Positions 43,838 through 53,996 of a stretch of DNA of 64,000 nt are shown here, one piece after another (positions within the stretch are counted from its first letter, which is position 1; every line of letters starts with the position of its first letter). The position numbers were made by a program, and so were the translations under genes. The DNA is from Fodinicola acaciae (GTDB lineage Bacteria; Actinomycetota; Actinomycetes; Mycobacteriales; HKI-0501). The stretch is from NCBI RefSeq assembly GCF_010993745.1, contig NZ_WOTN01000004.1:186001-250000 (forward strand), given 5' to 3'. The notes below the pieces were generated by a model. That model did no database searches, was not told the origin of the DNA, and was given only the letters and a program-made list of their open reading frames with translations.

Positions 43838-44566
43838 ATGCGTACGACGTTGTGTGCACTGGCCGGCGTGGCCGCGGTCGCCACTCTGGCCGGCTGCTCG
43901 GGGTCCGCACCGCCGGCGCCGGACACGTCCGCGAGCTCCGCTCCGCCGCCGCTGCCGGCGCGCCAGCTGCTCGCCGCCAGGGCCGCGCAGGCCACCGCGC
44001 TGACCTTCACCGCCACGTACGCGTTGACCGACGGCAAGGCGCAACCGGCGGCCGACACCTCGGCCAGTCCGTCGCCGAGCGGAGCGCCGCCGCAGGCCGC
44101 GCAGAGCGTCACGATCGCGCGTACGCAGGACGGCTACAAGCTCGACATCGTCAGTCCGACGCAGGTGATCTCGCTGGTGCACACCGGCGCCGGCACGTAC
44201 AAGTGCGCGCTGAGTGGCGCCACGCCGGGCTGCACACAGGTCGCCGCGGCCGGTCAGTCACCGCCGGCCGACGACGACTTCACGCTGCTCAAGGTCTTCA
44301 CCAGCTGGCCGCAGCAGCTGGCCAGCCCGGCCACCGCGATCTCGGTCAGCCAGGCCGGCAACTCGGTCGCGGCGACCGGCGCCTGCTTCGACGTCGACGT
44401 CGTGAGCGCGTCGATCGCCGCTCCGGTCGATCCGGGTACGTACTGCTATGACACCAACGGCGTGCTCACCGGCCTGCGTACGGCCAGCGGCACGCTCAAG
44501 CTCGTGTCGTCCGGCCAGGCGCCGGCGGCGATCGCGCTGCCGGCCCCGCTGGTCGCCAACGGGTGA
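43838..44566 (+). CDS. lipoprotein, unknown
   Basis: A 242-residue predicted lipoprotein: signal with lipobox LAGC, a Ser/Pro/Ala linker, then a domain with four cysteines (YKCALSGATPGCTQ and ACFDVD ... YCYD) that probably form two disulphides. A CACACT box 7 nt before the ATG suggests a leaderless mRNA. It precedes the Asp23 operon by 51 bp, but that has its own ribosome site. No family identified. Confidence 0.65.
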   Translation: MRTTLCALAGVAAVATLAGCSGSAPPAPDTSASSAPPPLPARQLLAARAAQATALTFTATYALTDGKAQPAADTSASPSPSGAPPQAAQSVTIARTQDGYKLDIVSPTQVISLVHTGAGTYKCALSGATPGCTQVAAAGQSPPADDDFTLLKVFTSWPQQLASPATAISVSQAGNSVAATGACFDVDVVSASIAAPVDPGTYCYDTNGVLTGLRTASGTLKLVSSGQAPAAIALPAPLVANG

Positions 44567-44616
44567 CTGGTTTCACATAAGCTGGTCACCACAAACTGGA
44601 TGAAAGGAACGCCGCC

Positions 44617-45093
44617 ATGCCGGAGTCCGCGGGTGCCAGCAAGGCCACCGCACCGTCGACCCCCACGTTGAAACCCGGCGGTGCCATCGAGAGCCTGACC
44701 GGCCCGGAGGGCCGCACGATCATCGCCGACGGCGTCGTCCAGAAGATCGCCGGCATCGCGACCAGGGAGATCTCCGGCGTCTACGACCTCGGCGGCTCGA
44801 TGGGGCGCGCGCTCGGCGCACTCCGTGAGCGCATCCCGGTCGGCGGTGGCGGGCCGAGCCTGACCGCCGGCGTGTCCGTCGAGGTCGGCGAGCGGCAGGC
44901 GGCGGTCGACCTGAACATCGTCGCCGAGTACGGCGTGTCGATCGCGGACCTGGCGGCGGCGATCCGGCGCAACGTCATCGACTCGGTGGAGCGGATGACC
45001 GGCCTGGAGGTGACCGAGGTGAACATCGCGGTCAACGACATCCACATCCCCGGCGACGAGCCGGACGCCGAGGAGCCGGCCAGGGTCGTCTGA
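44617..45093 (+). CDS. Asp23/Gls24 envelope stress protein, copy 1
   Basis: A 158-residue Asp23 (Gls24) protein: VVQKIAGIATREISGVYDLGG and VSVEVGERQAAVDLNIVAEYG, then VTEVNIAVNDIHI. In Gram-positives Asp23 coats the membrane via the anchor AmaP and responds to cell-wall stress. AAAGGA site upstream. First of seven overlapping genes. Confidence 0.9.
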   Translation: MPESAGASKATAPSTPTLKPGGAIESLTGPEGRTIIADGVVQKIAGIATREISGVYDLGGSMGRALGALRERIPVGGGGPSLTAGVSVEVGERQAAVDLNIVAEYGVSIADLAAAIRRNVIDSVERMTGLEVTEVNIAVNDIHIPGDEPDAEEPARVV

Positions 45094-45395
45094 TGGCGAC
45101 GACAGTGTCAGCCACGGAGACGCACAGCGCGCTGGCGTCCGCCGTCGCGGAGGCCGTGCTGGCCTGTCCCGGCGTCGCCGGACTGCGCGGTGGCCGGTTC
45201 GGAGACATCGCGACCTACCTGCCGGGCCGGCGGATCGACGGCGTACGGCTGCGGCCGGACGGTGTCACCATCGGCCTCGCCGTCCACTTTGGACAGTCGG
45301 TTTTCGCCGTGTCGGCGGCGGTCCGTCTGGTCGTACGCGATGTCATCGGCGACGTGCCGGTGGACGTGGCGGTCGACGACGTGGTGGCGGCATGA
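45093..45395 (+). CDS. short Asp23-like protein
   Basis: A 100-residue protein with a weak Asp23 pattern (AVLACPGVAGLRGG ... VRLRPDGVTIGLAVHFG). Start overlaps the previous stop by 1 nt. Probably an accessory subunit of the Asp23 lattice. Confidence 0.7.
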   Translation: MATTVSATETHSALASAVAEAVLACPGVAGLRGGRFGDIATYLPGRRIDGVRLRPDGVTIGLAVHFGQSVFAVSAAVRLVVRDVIGDVPVDVAVDDVVAA

Positions 45396-45607
45396 CCGCC
45401 GAGGCGCGGCGGCGGCGCGCTTTTCGTGAGTTCGTCAAGGAAAATCATCCGGACCGGGGCGGCGACCCGGCGATTTTCGCGGCCGGCGTCGAGGCTTTCC
45501 GTGCCGGACCGGCGGTGACCACGGCGTATCGCGACCGCTGGTATCTCGGCATCGCCGGCTGGGTCAACCGGCGGATCCAACGACGTTTCCACCCGCGCGT
45601 CCGGTGA
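45392..45607 (+). CDS. small J-domain-like protein
   Basis: A 71-residue basic protein: MTAEARRRRAFREFVKENHPDRGGDPAIFAAG. The HPD-RGGD stretch between two helices is the DnaJ J-domain signature, but at 71 residues it holds only helices II-III, followed by a basic tail (WVNRRIQRRFHPRVR). ATGA overlap with the previous gene. It may recruit Hsp70 to the Asp23 assembly; inference. Confidence 0.6.
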   Translation: MTAEARRRRAFREFVKENHPDRGGDPAIFAAGVEAFRAGPAVTTAYRDRWYLGIAGWVNRRIQRRFHPRVR

Positions 45608-45618
45608 GAGGAATGCGT

Positions 45619-45801
45619 ATGTCACGCGCCACGATTGGGTTGTTCGCTGGTCTGCTGGTGGCGGTCGCCACCGCGGTCGGCGGCTTTTTCGGCTTTCTCG
45701 CGGCGATCGTCTTCGGCGCGGTCGGCCTCGGCGTCGGGATGATCCTGGACGGCCACATCGACATCTCCAGCTATCTCGGCGGCGGCCGGCGGCCGCGATG
45801 A
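45619..45801 (+). CDS. DUF2273-like small membrane protein
   Basis: A 60-residue protein with two hydrophobic helices (TIGLFAGLLVAVATAVGG and FLAAIVFGAVGLGVGMI), matching the small DUF2273 membrane proteins of Asp23 operons. Two upstream in-frame starts exist (45604, 45613); the ATG at 45619 is preferred because AGAGGA stands 7 nt before it. Confidence 0.7.
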   Translation: MSRATIGLFAGLLVAVATAVGGFFGFLAAIVFGAVGLGVGMILDGHIDISSYLGGGRRPR

Positions 45802-46166
45802 CCGCCGTCGCTCCGGCCGAGGAACGCGGTTCGCTGGACATCGAGGACCGGGTCGTCGAGCGGATCGCGGCCTTCGCAGCGGCCGAGATTCCGGAGGTGT
45901 CCGGGCCGCCGCGGCGCGTACTCGGCGCGTCCTTCGGCTGGATCGGCACGCCGCCTCGCGCGAGCGCGCGGATCGTCGCCGGCCGCGCGTCCGTACACCT
46001 GCAGATGTGCGTGCGGTGGCCGTGCGGCATCCGGTCGGTGTCCGAGCGCGTACGCGAGCACGTCACCGAGCGGGTCACCGCGCTGACCGGCCTGCGGGTG
46101 AGCACGGTGGACATCACCGTCTCCGCGCTGGAGGACGACACCACGACCGGGCCGCGGGTGGTCTGA
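45798..46166 (+). CDS. Asp23/Gls24 family protein, copy 2
   Basis: A 122-residue Asp23 protein (DRVVERIAAFAAAEIPEVSG ... VREHVTERVTALTGLRVSTV, DITVSALED). ATGA overlap with the previous gene and a 1-nt overlap with the next. Confidence 0.8.
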   Translation: MTAVAPAEERGSLDIEDRVVERIAAFAAAEIPEVSGPPRRVLGASFGWIGTPPRASARIVAGRASVHLQMCVRWPCGIRSVSERVREHVTERVTALTGLRVSTVDITVSALEDDTTTGPRVV

Positions 46167-46681
46167 TGCGGATCGTCAACCGGCTGCTCGCGCTGGTGCT
46201 CGGCATCGGGATGGTGGCTTTGGGCGCGGTGGTGACGACCGAGGTCGTACGCGCCAACTTCGGCCGGCCGCGGTGGATCCTGCCGTACGACCGGCTGTGG
46301 GCGTATCTGACCTCGCACGCCTGGACGTCGCCGTCGGTCCGGCTGGTTTTCGGTGTCGCCGCTGGCATCGGACTGGTGCTGCTGGTCATGCAGCTGTGGC
46401 CGCGACGCCGCCGGTATGTGCCGCTGGCCGGCGCCGCCGACGGCATCGACGTCGTGGTGCCGCGCCGGTCGTTGCGCATGGCCATCGATGCCGCTGCCGT
46501 TGGCGAGGCAGGCGTACGCGCCGCGGCCGTGCGGCTCGGAGCGCGGCGCGCGGACGTACGCGTGGTGGCCGACGACGCCGACGTGGTGCCGAAGGTGACC
46601 GAGCGGATCACCGAACGGATCGACGCCATCGGACCGGAGAAGCCACTGAAGGTGACCGTGCGGACGGTGTCGGACCGATGA
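46166..46681 (+). CDS. DUF6286-type membrane protein of the Asp23 operon
   Basis: A 171-residue protein with two membrane helices (about 4-26 and 58-76) and a cytoplasmic C-terminal domain (RRSLRMAIDAAAVGEAGVRAA, ADVVPKVTERITERIDAIGPE) typical of the DUF6286 proteins of streptomycete Asp23 clusters. Function unknown; a candidate anchor. Confidence 0.65.
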   Translation: MRIVNRLLALVLGIGMVALGAVVTTEVVRANFGRPRWILPYDRLWAYLTSHAWTSPSVRLVFGVAAGIGLVLLVMQLWPRRRRYVPLAGAADGIDVVVPRRSLRMAIDAAAVGEAGVRAAAVRLGARRADVRVVADDADVVPKVTERITERIDAIGPEKPLKVTVRTVSDR

Positions 46682-47220
46682 ACCGACGTGTCGACCGGGT
46701 CAACCGCATCGTCCTGGGGCTGCTCGGCCTGGCGCTGCTCGGCGGTGGCGGTTTCGGGCTGTTCCTGGGATTCCGGCGCTCTGACGTACTCGCGACCGGG
46801 CTGCCGCGCGGGGTGTGGCTCTGGCCCTCGGTGGCCGGTGTGGCCGTCGTGCTGGCGTTGCTCGGACTCTGGTGGGCCCTGGCGCAGCTGCGCACGGACC
46901 GGGTCAGCCGGCTGGAGCTCGCGGTCGACCCGGCGGCTGGCAGCACGACGTTGCTGTCGCGGGCCCTGCTGGACGCCGTCGGCAACGAGATCGCCGACTA
47001 TCCGGGCGTGTGGCGCGCCACCGCGCGACTGGCCGGCCGGCCGTCGCGACCGCTCCTCGTGGTCAGGGTCACCGTCGAACCAGGCGCCGACCTCGGCGCC
47101 GTACGACACCGGGTCGAGGCGGAAGCGATCGCACACGCGCGCGCGGCTTTGGAGACGGACATCCCGGTGCGACTGGAGTTCGCGATGGCCGGCGGCGCGC
47201 CGACGCGTACGCTCGCCTGA
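46678..47220 (+). CDS. amaP: AmaP-like Asp23 membrane anchor
   Basis: A 180-residue protein: two membrane helices (RIVLGLLGLALLGGGGFGL and VAGVAVVLALLGLWWALAQL) followed by an Asp23-like cytoplasmic domain (AGRPSRPLLVVRVTVEPGAD). This is the arrangement of AmaP, which docks Asp23 to the membrane. ATGA overlap with the previous gene; last of the operon. Confidence 0.75.
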   Translation: MNRRVDRVNRIVLGLLGLALLGGGGFGLFLGFRRSDVLATGLPRGVWLWPSVAGVAVVLALLGLWWALAQLRTDRVSRLELAVDPAAGSTTLLSRALLDAVGNEIADYPGVWRATARLAGRPSRPLLVVRVTVEPGADLGAVRHRVEAEAIAHARAALETDIPVRLEFAMAGGAPTRTLA

Positions 47221-47285
47221 CCGTACGCGACGCTAACGATCCGCCGCTGCACGGCGAAACTGTCATACCCACAGGTAAAACTCAG

Positions 47286-47308
47286 CCCCCACCCAAATCG
47301 GGTGGGGG
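47286..47308 (+). terminator. hairpin after the Asp23 operon
   Basis: CCCCCACCC-AAATC-GGGTGGGGG, 9-bp stem. Confidence 0.6.
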
Positions 47309-47346
47309 GTGGGTTCGCGTGGAAGACTTACAAACAAGAAATTCGC

Positions 47347-47396
47347 ACGCAAGGGGCCCCTGCGCGCCAGGCGCACGTAGGGAGTCCCTGCGGCCA
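47347..47396 (+). repeat. two tandem copies of the CGTAGGGAnnCCCTGCGGC-type repeat
   Basis: A degenerate copy (CGCAAGGGGCCCCTGCGCGCC, from 47349) is followed by CGTAGGGAGTCCCTGCGGC at 47376-47394. Each copy is itself partly palindromic. Confidence 0.55.
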
Positions 47397-47576
47397 ACCA
47401 ACGCCGCCGGCCCGAAAATGTCGGCCCCACCTGGAAGAATTGAATCCGGGGGTCCCCAAACGCGACCCGAAAAAGCACCCCCGAAAACCAGCCTTCCACC
47501 GGCCACAGACACTTTCGCACCGCACGACAGGTCCAGATAGTGGGACACCGGTTTCCGTATGGCGGCCGGCGTCCCG

Positions 47577-47582
47577 TACGGT
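47577..47582 (+). promoter_or_regulatory. -10 box of the leucine leader/leuA promoter
   Basis: TACGGT is followed by 7 nt and the GTG of the leader peptide at 47590. Confidence 0.45.
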
Positions 47583-47589
47583 GGGCTCC

Positions 47590-47634
47590 GTGCGGATGGC
47601 GCAGCTCCTCCTTCGCTGCCGCGGCGGGGCCTGA
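47590..47634 (+). CDS. leucine leader peptide
   Basis: A 14-residue peptide reading (M/V)RMAQLLLRCRGGA with three consecutive Leu codons (CTC CTC CTT), 80 bp upstream of leuA. Streptomycete leuA genes are preceded by nearly identical leader peptides. Ribosome stalling at the Leu run under leucine shortage would control folding of the following RNA. It starts leaderlessly. Confidence 0.8.
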   Translation: MRMAQLLLRCRGGA

Positions 47635-47684
47635 CAGGACAGGCCGGCTCCCCGTCGCGGAGTTCGGTGTTGCCTCCGCCGGCC
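47628..47684 (+). promoter_or_regulatory. leuA attenuator region
   Basis: Two mutually exclusive pairings share bases 47642-47645: GGCCTG (47628-47633) with CAGGCC (47640-47645), and GGCCGGC (47642-47648) with GCCGGCC (47678-47684). The second encloses the last bases before the leuA ribosome region. Fits transcription attenuation by the leader peptide. Confidence 0.6.
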
Positions 47685-47699
47685 CTCACCGATGACTGA

Positions 47700-49445
<1,746 letters not shown>

Positions 49446-49513
49446 CCATCGCAGCAGGACCGCCACGGCAACCGTCGATCACGTCCCTGTCGCGTGCTGT
49501 CCTCGTCGTGCCC

Positions 49514-49547
49514 GCGGGGGCTGTCCGTACGTGCGGACAGCCCCCGC
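49514..49547. terminator. strong bidirectional hairpin after leuA
   Basis: GCGGGGGCTGTCCG / CGGACAGCCCCCGC, 14-bp perfect stem with a 6-nt loop; it touches the stop codon of the convergent esterase gene. Confidence 0.75.
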
Positions 49548-50671
49548 TAGCCGTATGTGTCAAGAAAACGCGCCACCACGGCGACCGCCGTCTGGGTCTG
49601 GAACGAACCCCAGTTGATGTCGAAACCGTGGTCGGCGTAGGGCAGATACAACGCCTGATGGCGTACGCCGGCCTTCGTCAGCGCACCATCCAGCAGCTTC
49701 GACTGGCTCACCGGCACGATCCGGTCGGAGAGACCGGCGACGATCAGAGTCGGCGGCCGGCCGGGCTTCGCGTACGTGAGCGGCGACAGCTTCCGGTATT
49801 CGGCCGGCCGCTGCGCCGGCGTGCCGGCCATCACGGCGGTCCAGTCCGTCGACGCGGCGAGATCGGTCGGACCGTACAGGTCGACGACCGCGCGCGGCTT
49901 GCCTTCCGGCAGCTGGCAGCTCGGCGGCAGGCCATCGGCGGCGGTCGTGTATGCGGTCATCAGCGCGAGATGTGCTCCGGCCGACTGACCCATCAGCGTG
50001 ATGCGTCCGCGATCGACGCCATAGCTGCCGGCGTTGGCGGTGATCCAGGCCAGCGCGCATTTCGTGTCGCCGACGATCGGCGCCAGGTCGCTGCCCGGCG
50101 GCAGCTCGCCGTGCAGTCGGTATTGGACGTCGAAAACCGTGTAGCCGACCGAGCTGAACAACCGGTCCCATCGAGGCGTACGGCTGCGGTCGCCGGAAAT
50201 CCAGCCGCCGCCGTGGATCAACACGATCGCGCGCTTGTTGGAATCCAGCGGCCGCCACACGTCGATGTTGAGCTGATGGCCGCCGATAACGGCGAACCGC
50301 ACCGACTTTGCCGTCACCGGCTCGCCGGCGTTGACCGTGAACGCGTTGGAAATCAGCGGTGTGACGGACACGCCGATGCCGGACTGGTTGGCCGTGGTGA
50401 GACCGCCGAAGGTGGGGACGAGGCTCACCGAGCCCGAAAGCAGGACGGAAAGCAGCGCCAACGCCGCCGCGAGCCACCGTCTCTTCCAGACTGTCAACGC
50501 GAGTACGACGACGGCGAGCACGGTGACCACGAGGAAATCCGGCGCGAAACTCAGGGCGATCGCGCCGTACTGCGTCGGGCTCCTGCTGACCAGCACGACG
50601 TACGCGACGACCGCGGAAAGCGCGCAGAGGACGGCGGCGACGGCCAGCAGCGGCCAGCCTCGTACCGGCAT
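49547..50671 (-). CDS. membrane-anchored alpha/beta hydrolase (BD-FAE/esterase type)
   Basis: A 374-residue protein: three hydrophobic N-terminal helices (about 8-28, 42-60, 66-84), then an extracytoplasmic alpha/beta hydrolase with oxyanion LIHGGGWISGD, nucleophile elbow GQSAGAHLA, acid in GLSDRIVPV and catalytic His in YADHGFD. Esterase or peptidase of the BD-FAE/prolyl-oligopeptidase-like class. ATG with AAAGGAG upstream. Confidence 0.85.
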   Translation of the reverse strand: MPVRGWPLLAVAAVLCALSAVVAYVVLVSRSPTQYGAIALSFAPDFLVVTVLAVVVLALTVWKRRWLAAALALLSVLLSGSVSLVPTFGGLTTANQSGIGVSVTPLISNAFTVNAGEPVTAKSVRFAVIGGHQLNIDVWRPLDSNKRAIVLIHGGGWISGDRSRTPRWDRLFSSVGYTVFDVQYRLHGELPPGSDLAPIVGDTKCALAWITANAGSYGVDRGRITLMGQSAGAHLALMTAYTTAADGLPPSCQLPEGKPRAVVDLYGPTDLAASTDWTAVMAGTPAQRPAEYRKLSPLTYAKPGRPPTLIVAGLSDRIVPVSQSKLLDGALTKAGVRHQALYLPYADHGFDINWGSFQTQTAVAVVARFLDTYG

Positions 50672-50759
50672 CCGCCACTCCTTTCACTTCCGGGACGCCA
50701 GGATATTCGGTGCGCCGAAATTGTCGGAGGTAGGTGCTCCAATGGCGGTGAGCACACTC

Positions 50760-50808
50760 ACCCCGGCCGGCCGGAAATTCCGTGGACTGCCGGCCGGCCG
50801 CACCGGAG
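50760..50808 (+). promoter_or_regulatory. inverted repeat in the leader of the MFS gene
   Basis: CGGCCGGCCGG and CCGGCCGGCCG arms (11 bp) about 18 bp apart, just upstream of the preferred MFS start; could form a strong hairpin in the 5' leader. Confidence 0.4.
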
Positions 50809-50819
50809 AATGGACAGAC

Positions 50820-52058
50820 GTGAAGCTGACTCCCTATCGCCGTGTGCTGGCGGCGCCGGGGATGACCCGGCTGTTGATCATCACCACCATCGCGCGCATT
50901 CCCGGCCTGGCCGCGAGCATCGTGCTGACCCTTTACGTGGTGGGGAATTTGCACCGCGGATACGCCGACGCCGGCCTGCTGGCGACCGCGATGACCATCG
51001 GCGTCGCGCTCGGCGGTCCGTGGCGCGGCCGCGCGATCGACCGTTACGGCGTACGCGCCGCGCTGCTGCCGTCGATCGTCGGCAGCGCGGTTTTCTGGGG
51101 TTTCGCGCCGTTCCTGAGCTATCCGCTGCTGGTGCCGGCGGCGCTGCTGGCAGGCCTGCTCAACCCGCCGGTGTTCGGCATTTCCCGGCAGGCGATCGGC
51201 GTCATGCTGCCGGAGGAGCTGCGGCGCACCGGGTTCGCGCTGGACTCGGTGCTGGTCGAGATCTCATACATGATCGGTCCGCTGATCGGCGTACTCGTGT
51301 CGACCACCGTCTCGCCGGTGGTGACCATCCTCGGATTGGGTGCCTTCCAGGTCGCCGCGTGTGTCGCGCTGATCGTCCTCAACCCGCGGGTGTCCGCGGT
51401 GAGCCGTGACTCCGTCGGCGAGCCGGCGGTGAAGCGTACGCGGCTGATCAGCAGTGGACTGGTGGCCGTGCTGGTGCTGATGGCCGCCTCGACGCTGGCG
51501 CTGGCCGGCAGTGAGGTGGCCGCCATCGCGGTGCTGCGCGACCAGCACCAGGACGCGGTCGTCGGCGTCGTACTCGCTGTGTGGGCCGTCGGCTCGATGA
51601 TCGGCGGTTTCCTGTACGGCGGGGTGTCCCGCGCGTTGTCCAGCGCGACGCTGGTGATCGCGCTCGGCGTCGGCACGGTGCTGCTGACCGCCGCACCCAA
51701 CTGGTGGGTCCTGGCGATCGCGCTGCTGCCGGTCGGCATGCTCTGCGCGCCGTCCATCTCGGCCACCGTCGCCGACGTGAACAAGCTCGTCCCGGCCGTA
51801 CGCCGCGGCGAGGCGATGGGCTGGCACGGCACCGCCGGCACCGCCGGTGTGTCGATCGGCGCGCCGCTGGCCGGCTTCGCGATCGACTATCTGGGGCCGA
51901 TCTGGGGGTTCGCGGTCACCGGTGGCGTCGGCCTGGCACTCGCGCTGTTCGCCATCGGCCTGGCGCGCTTCGGCTCCGGCCGCGGCCGCCCCGCCACCCG
52001 CCGCCTCTTCCGCCGCACCGCCGCCGACCCCACCGTCACCCCAGCCGCCGCCAGCTGA
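50820..52058 (+). CDS. MFS transporter
   Basis: A 412-residue, 12-helix MFS protein (motif A WRGRAIDRYGVRAALLPSIVG). Starts are ambiguous: ATG 50742 (GGAGG 11 nt upstream) would add a hydrophilic 26-residue N-terminus and span the CGGCCGG inverted repeat, whereas GTG 50820 gives KLTPYRRVLAAPGM, the usual start of this family, with GGAGAA 10 nt upstream. Substrate unknown; drug-type efflux is possible. Confidence 0.8.
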   Translation: MKLTPYRRVLAAPGMTRLLIITTIARIPGLAASIVLTLYVVGNLHRGYADAGLLATAMTIGVALGGPWRGRAIDRYGVRAALLPSIVGSAVFWGFAPFLSYPLLVPAALLAGLLNPPVFGISRQAIGVMLPEELRRTGFALDSVLVEISYMIGPLIGVLVSTTVSPVVTILGLGAFQVAACVALIVLNPRVSAVSRDSVGEPAVKRTRLISSGLVAVLVLMAASTLALAGSEVAAIAVLRDQHQDAVVGVVLAVWAVGSMIGGFLYGGVSRALSSATLVIALGVGTVLLTAAPNWWVLAIALLPVGMLCAPSISATVADVNKLVPAVRRGEAMGWHGTAGTAGVSIGAPLAGFAIDYLGPIWGFAVTGGVGLALALFAIGLARFGSGRGRPATRRLFRRTAADPTVTPAAAS

Positions 52059-52190
52059 CCTCGCCGGCCATTTCACCGTCGCCTTCGGCACGGGTCGGCT
52101 GCACCTCGCGTTTTTTCGTGGCCGCCGGCACGGTCGGTCCGATTGTCACCTCGGTGGACGTTTGCGCTGGTTGTTGGTGTGGCGTGCGTA
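52059..52190. other. 132-bp intergenic stretch
   Basis: No gene. Contains only the end of the MFS transcript and the promoter side of the response regulator. Confidence 0.4.
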
Positions 52191-52207
52191 CAATCGGAAT
52201 CCGATTG
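52191..52207. repeat. 17-bp palindrome upstream of the two-component genes (dispersed repeat, site C)
   Basis: CAATCGGA-A-TCCGATTG, perfect 8-bp arms, identical to the core of the longer palindromes at 7660 and 58571. Ends 21 bp before the response-regulator GTG, so here it may act as an operator. Confidence 0.6.
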
Positions 52208-52228
52208 GGTCGACGGTCAGGAGCGGTC

Positions 52229-52930
52229 GTGAGCGCGCGCGTGCTGGTGGTCGACGACGATCTGACCGTACGGGACGTGGTGGAGCGCTATCTGACGCAC
52301 GCCGGCTATCGGGTGGACGTGCGCGGTGACGGCGCGGCGGCGTTGGCGGCGGTGCGGGCCGATCCGCCGGATCTGGTGGTCCTCGACCTGATGTTGCCGG
52401 GCGTCGACGGCCTGGAGGTCTGCCGGCAGCTGCGCGCACGCAGCAGCATCCCGGTCATCATGTTGACCGCGCTCGGCGAGGAAGAAGACCGCGTGGTGGG
52501 GTTGGAGACCGGCGCGGACGATTACGTCACCAAGCCGTTCAGTCCGCGCGAGCTGGTGTTGCGGATCGGCCTGGTTTTGCGGCGTGCCAACGGATCCGAC
52601 GGGCTCGGCCGGTCGGCGGGGTCGGTGAGCGACGGCGACCTGGTGCTCGACCTGGACGGCCGCAGGGCGACGCTGGCCGGCGAGGAGCTGGTGTTGACGA
52701 CCCGCGAGTTCGACCTGCTGGCGCATTTTCTCAGGCATCCCGGCCAGGTCCACCGCCGTCCCGACCTGCTCGAGCAGGTGTGGGGTTGGAGCTTCGGCGA
52801 CCAGTCGACGGTGACGGTGCACGTACGCCGGCTGCGCGAGAAGATCGAGGCAGACCCGGTGCATCCCAAGCGGCTGGCGACCGTGTGGGGTGTCGGATAT
52901 CGGTACGACCCGCAGTCCGGCCAGCAATGA
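52229..52930 (+). CDS. OmpR-family response regulator
   Basis: A 233-residue regulator: receiver domain with acidic pocket VVDDD and phospho-acceptor D53 in VVLDLMLPG, Lys in TKPFSPRE, and a winged helix ([20 protein letters not shown] ... [15 protein letters not shown]). GTG with AGGAG upstream. ATGA overlap with its kinase. A palindrome directly upstream suggests autoregulation or control by a shared regulator. Confidence 0.93.
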   Translation: MSARVLVVDDDLTVRDVVERYLTHAGYRVDVRGDGAAALAAVRADPPDLVVLDLMLPGVDGLEVCRQLRARSSIPVIMLTALGEEEDRVVGLETGADDYVTKPFSPRELVLRIGLVLRRANGSDGLGRSAGSVSDGDLVLDLDGRRATLAGEELVLTTREFDLLAHFLRHPGQVHRRPDLLEQVWGWSFGDQSTVTVHVRRLREKIEADPVHPKRLATVWGVGYRYDPQSGQQ

Positions 52931-53955
52931 ACCATTTCCTCGCCGTCGCGCTGACCGCTCTGGCCAGTACGCTTCCGGTCGTCCTGGTCGGCAGCGTCGT
53001 GCTGCACCGGATGCGCCGCCGCTCGATCGCCACCGCGCTCGCCGTGCTCGTCCTGGTGCCGGTGATCGCGACGCTGACCGGCGTCCTGTTCGTCAGTGGT
53101 TTCATGGTCAACCTGACCAATGTCGTGCTGGTCTGCCTGCTGGTGGCGGCGGTGTGCGTGCCGGCCGGTCTGATGCTCGGACGGCAGATCGCTGCCGACA
53201 GCGTGTGGGAACGAGAGGCACGGGCACGCGAGCGCAAGCTGGAGTCGTCGCGCCGGGAGCTGGTCGCGTGGATCAGCCACGACCTGCGTACGCCGCTGGC
53301 CGGCATCCGGGCGATGACCGAGGCGCTGGAAGACGGCGTGGTCAGCTCGCCGGAGGAAATCGCCGCCTATTCGCAGAACATTCGCCGCGAGACCGAGCGG
53401 CTGTCCGCGATGGTCGACGATCTTTTCCATCTGTCGCGGATAACCGCCGGCGCATTGCGGCTGACGCTCGCGCCGGTCTCGCTCGGCGAGGTGGTTTCCG
53501 AAGCGTTGGCCGCGGAAAGCGCCGGCGCCGCGCGCAAGGACGTACGGCTCGCCGCCGCCGAGGAGGCGGATTGGCCGGTCGTCCAGGGCAGCGACACGGA
53601 ATTGGCTCGTGTGCTGAGAAATCTGCTCTCCAACGCCATCCGGCACACGCCGGCCGGCGGTTCGGTCGTGGTGGCGGCCGGCGTCGACGGCGACGAGGCG
53701 TGGCTGCGCGTGGACGACGGCTGTGGCGGCATTCCCGACGACGAGCTCGGCCGTGTTTTCGACGTCGCCTATCGCGGCACGGCATCGCGTACGCCTGGCG
53801 CCTCCGACGCCGGAGGCGGCCTCGGCCTGGCCGTCGCGCGTGGCCTGGTGGAAGCACATTCCGGCCGGATCAGCGCGGAAAACCACGGACCGGGCTGCCG
53901 GTTCGAGGTGCGGCTGCCACGGAAAGCGGAGACCATCGCGCAGGCCGGAACCTGA
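52927..53955 (+). CDS. sensor histidine kinase
   Basis: A 342-residue kinase: two membrane helices (about 5-27 and 40-62) with a very short outer loop, HisKA with [16 protein letters not shown] box [15 protein letters not shown], and G boxes [11 protein letters not shown] and [16 protein letters not shown]. With almost no periplasmic domain it is likely to sense the membrane itself, as intramembrane-sensing kinases do for cell-wall antibiotics. Signal unproven. Confidence 0.93.
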   Translation: MNHFLAVALTALASTLPVVLVGSVVLHRMRRRSIATALAVLVLVPVIATLTGVLFVSGFMVNLTNVVLVCLLVAAVCVPAGLMLGRQIAADSVWEREARARERKLESSRRELVAWISHDLRTPLAGIRAMTEALEDGVVSSPEEIAAYSQNIRRETERLSAMVDDLFHLSRITAGALRLTLAPVSLGEVVSEALAAESAGAARKDVRLAAAEEADWPVVQGSDTELARVLRNLLSNAIRHTPAGGSVVVAAGVDGDEAWLRVDDGCGGIPDDELGRVFDVAYRGTASRTPGASDAGGGLGLAVARGLVEAHSGRISAENHGPGCRFEVRLPRKAETIAQAGT

Positions 53956-53996
53956 CCGCTCTTTCGTACGTTCACCGAAACGTGCAACCGCTGACG

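Noticed and set aside
50331-50820. N-terminal extension of the MFS transporter back to 50331
   Set aside because: It is antisense to the esterase and lacks similarity to MFS N-termini.
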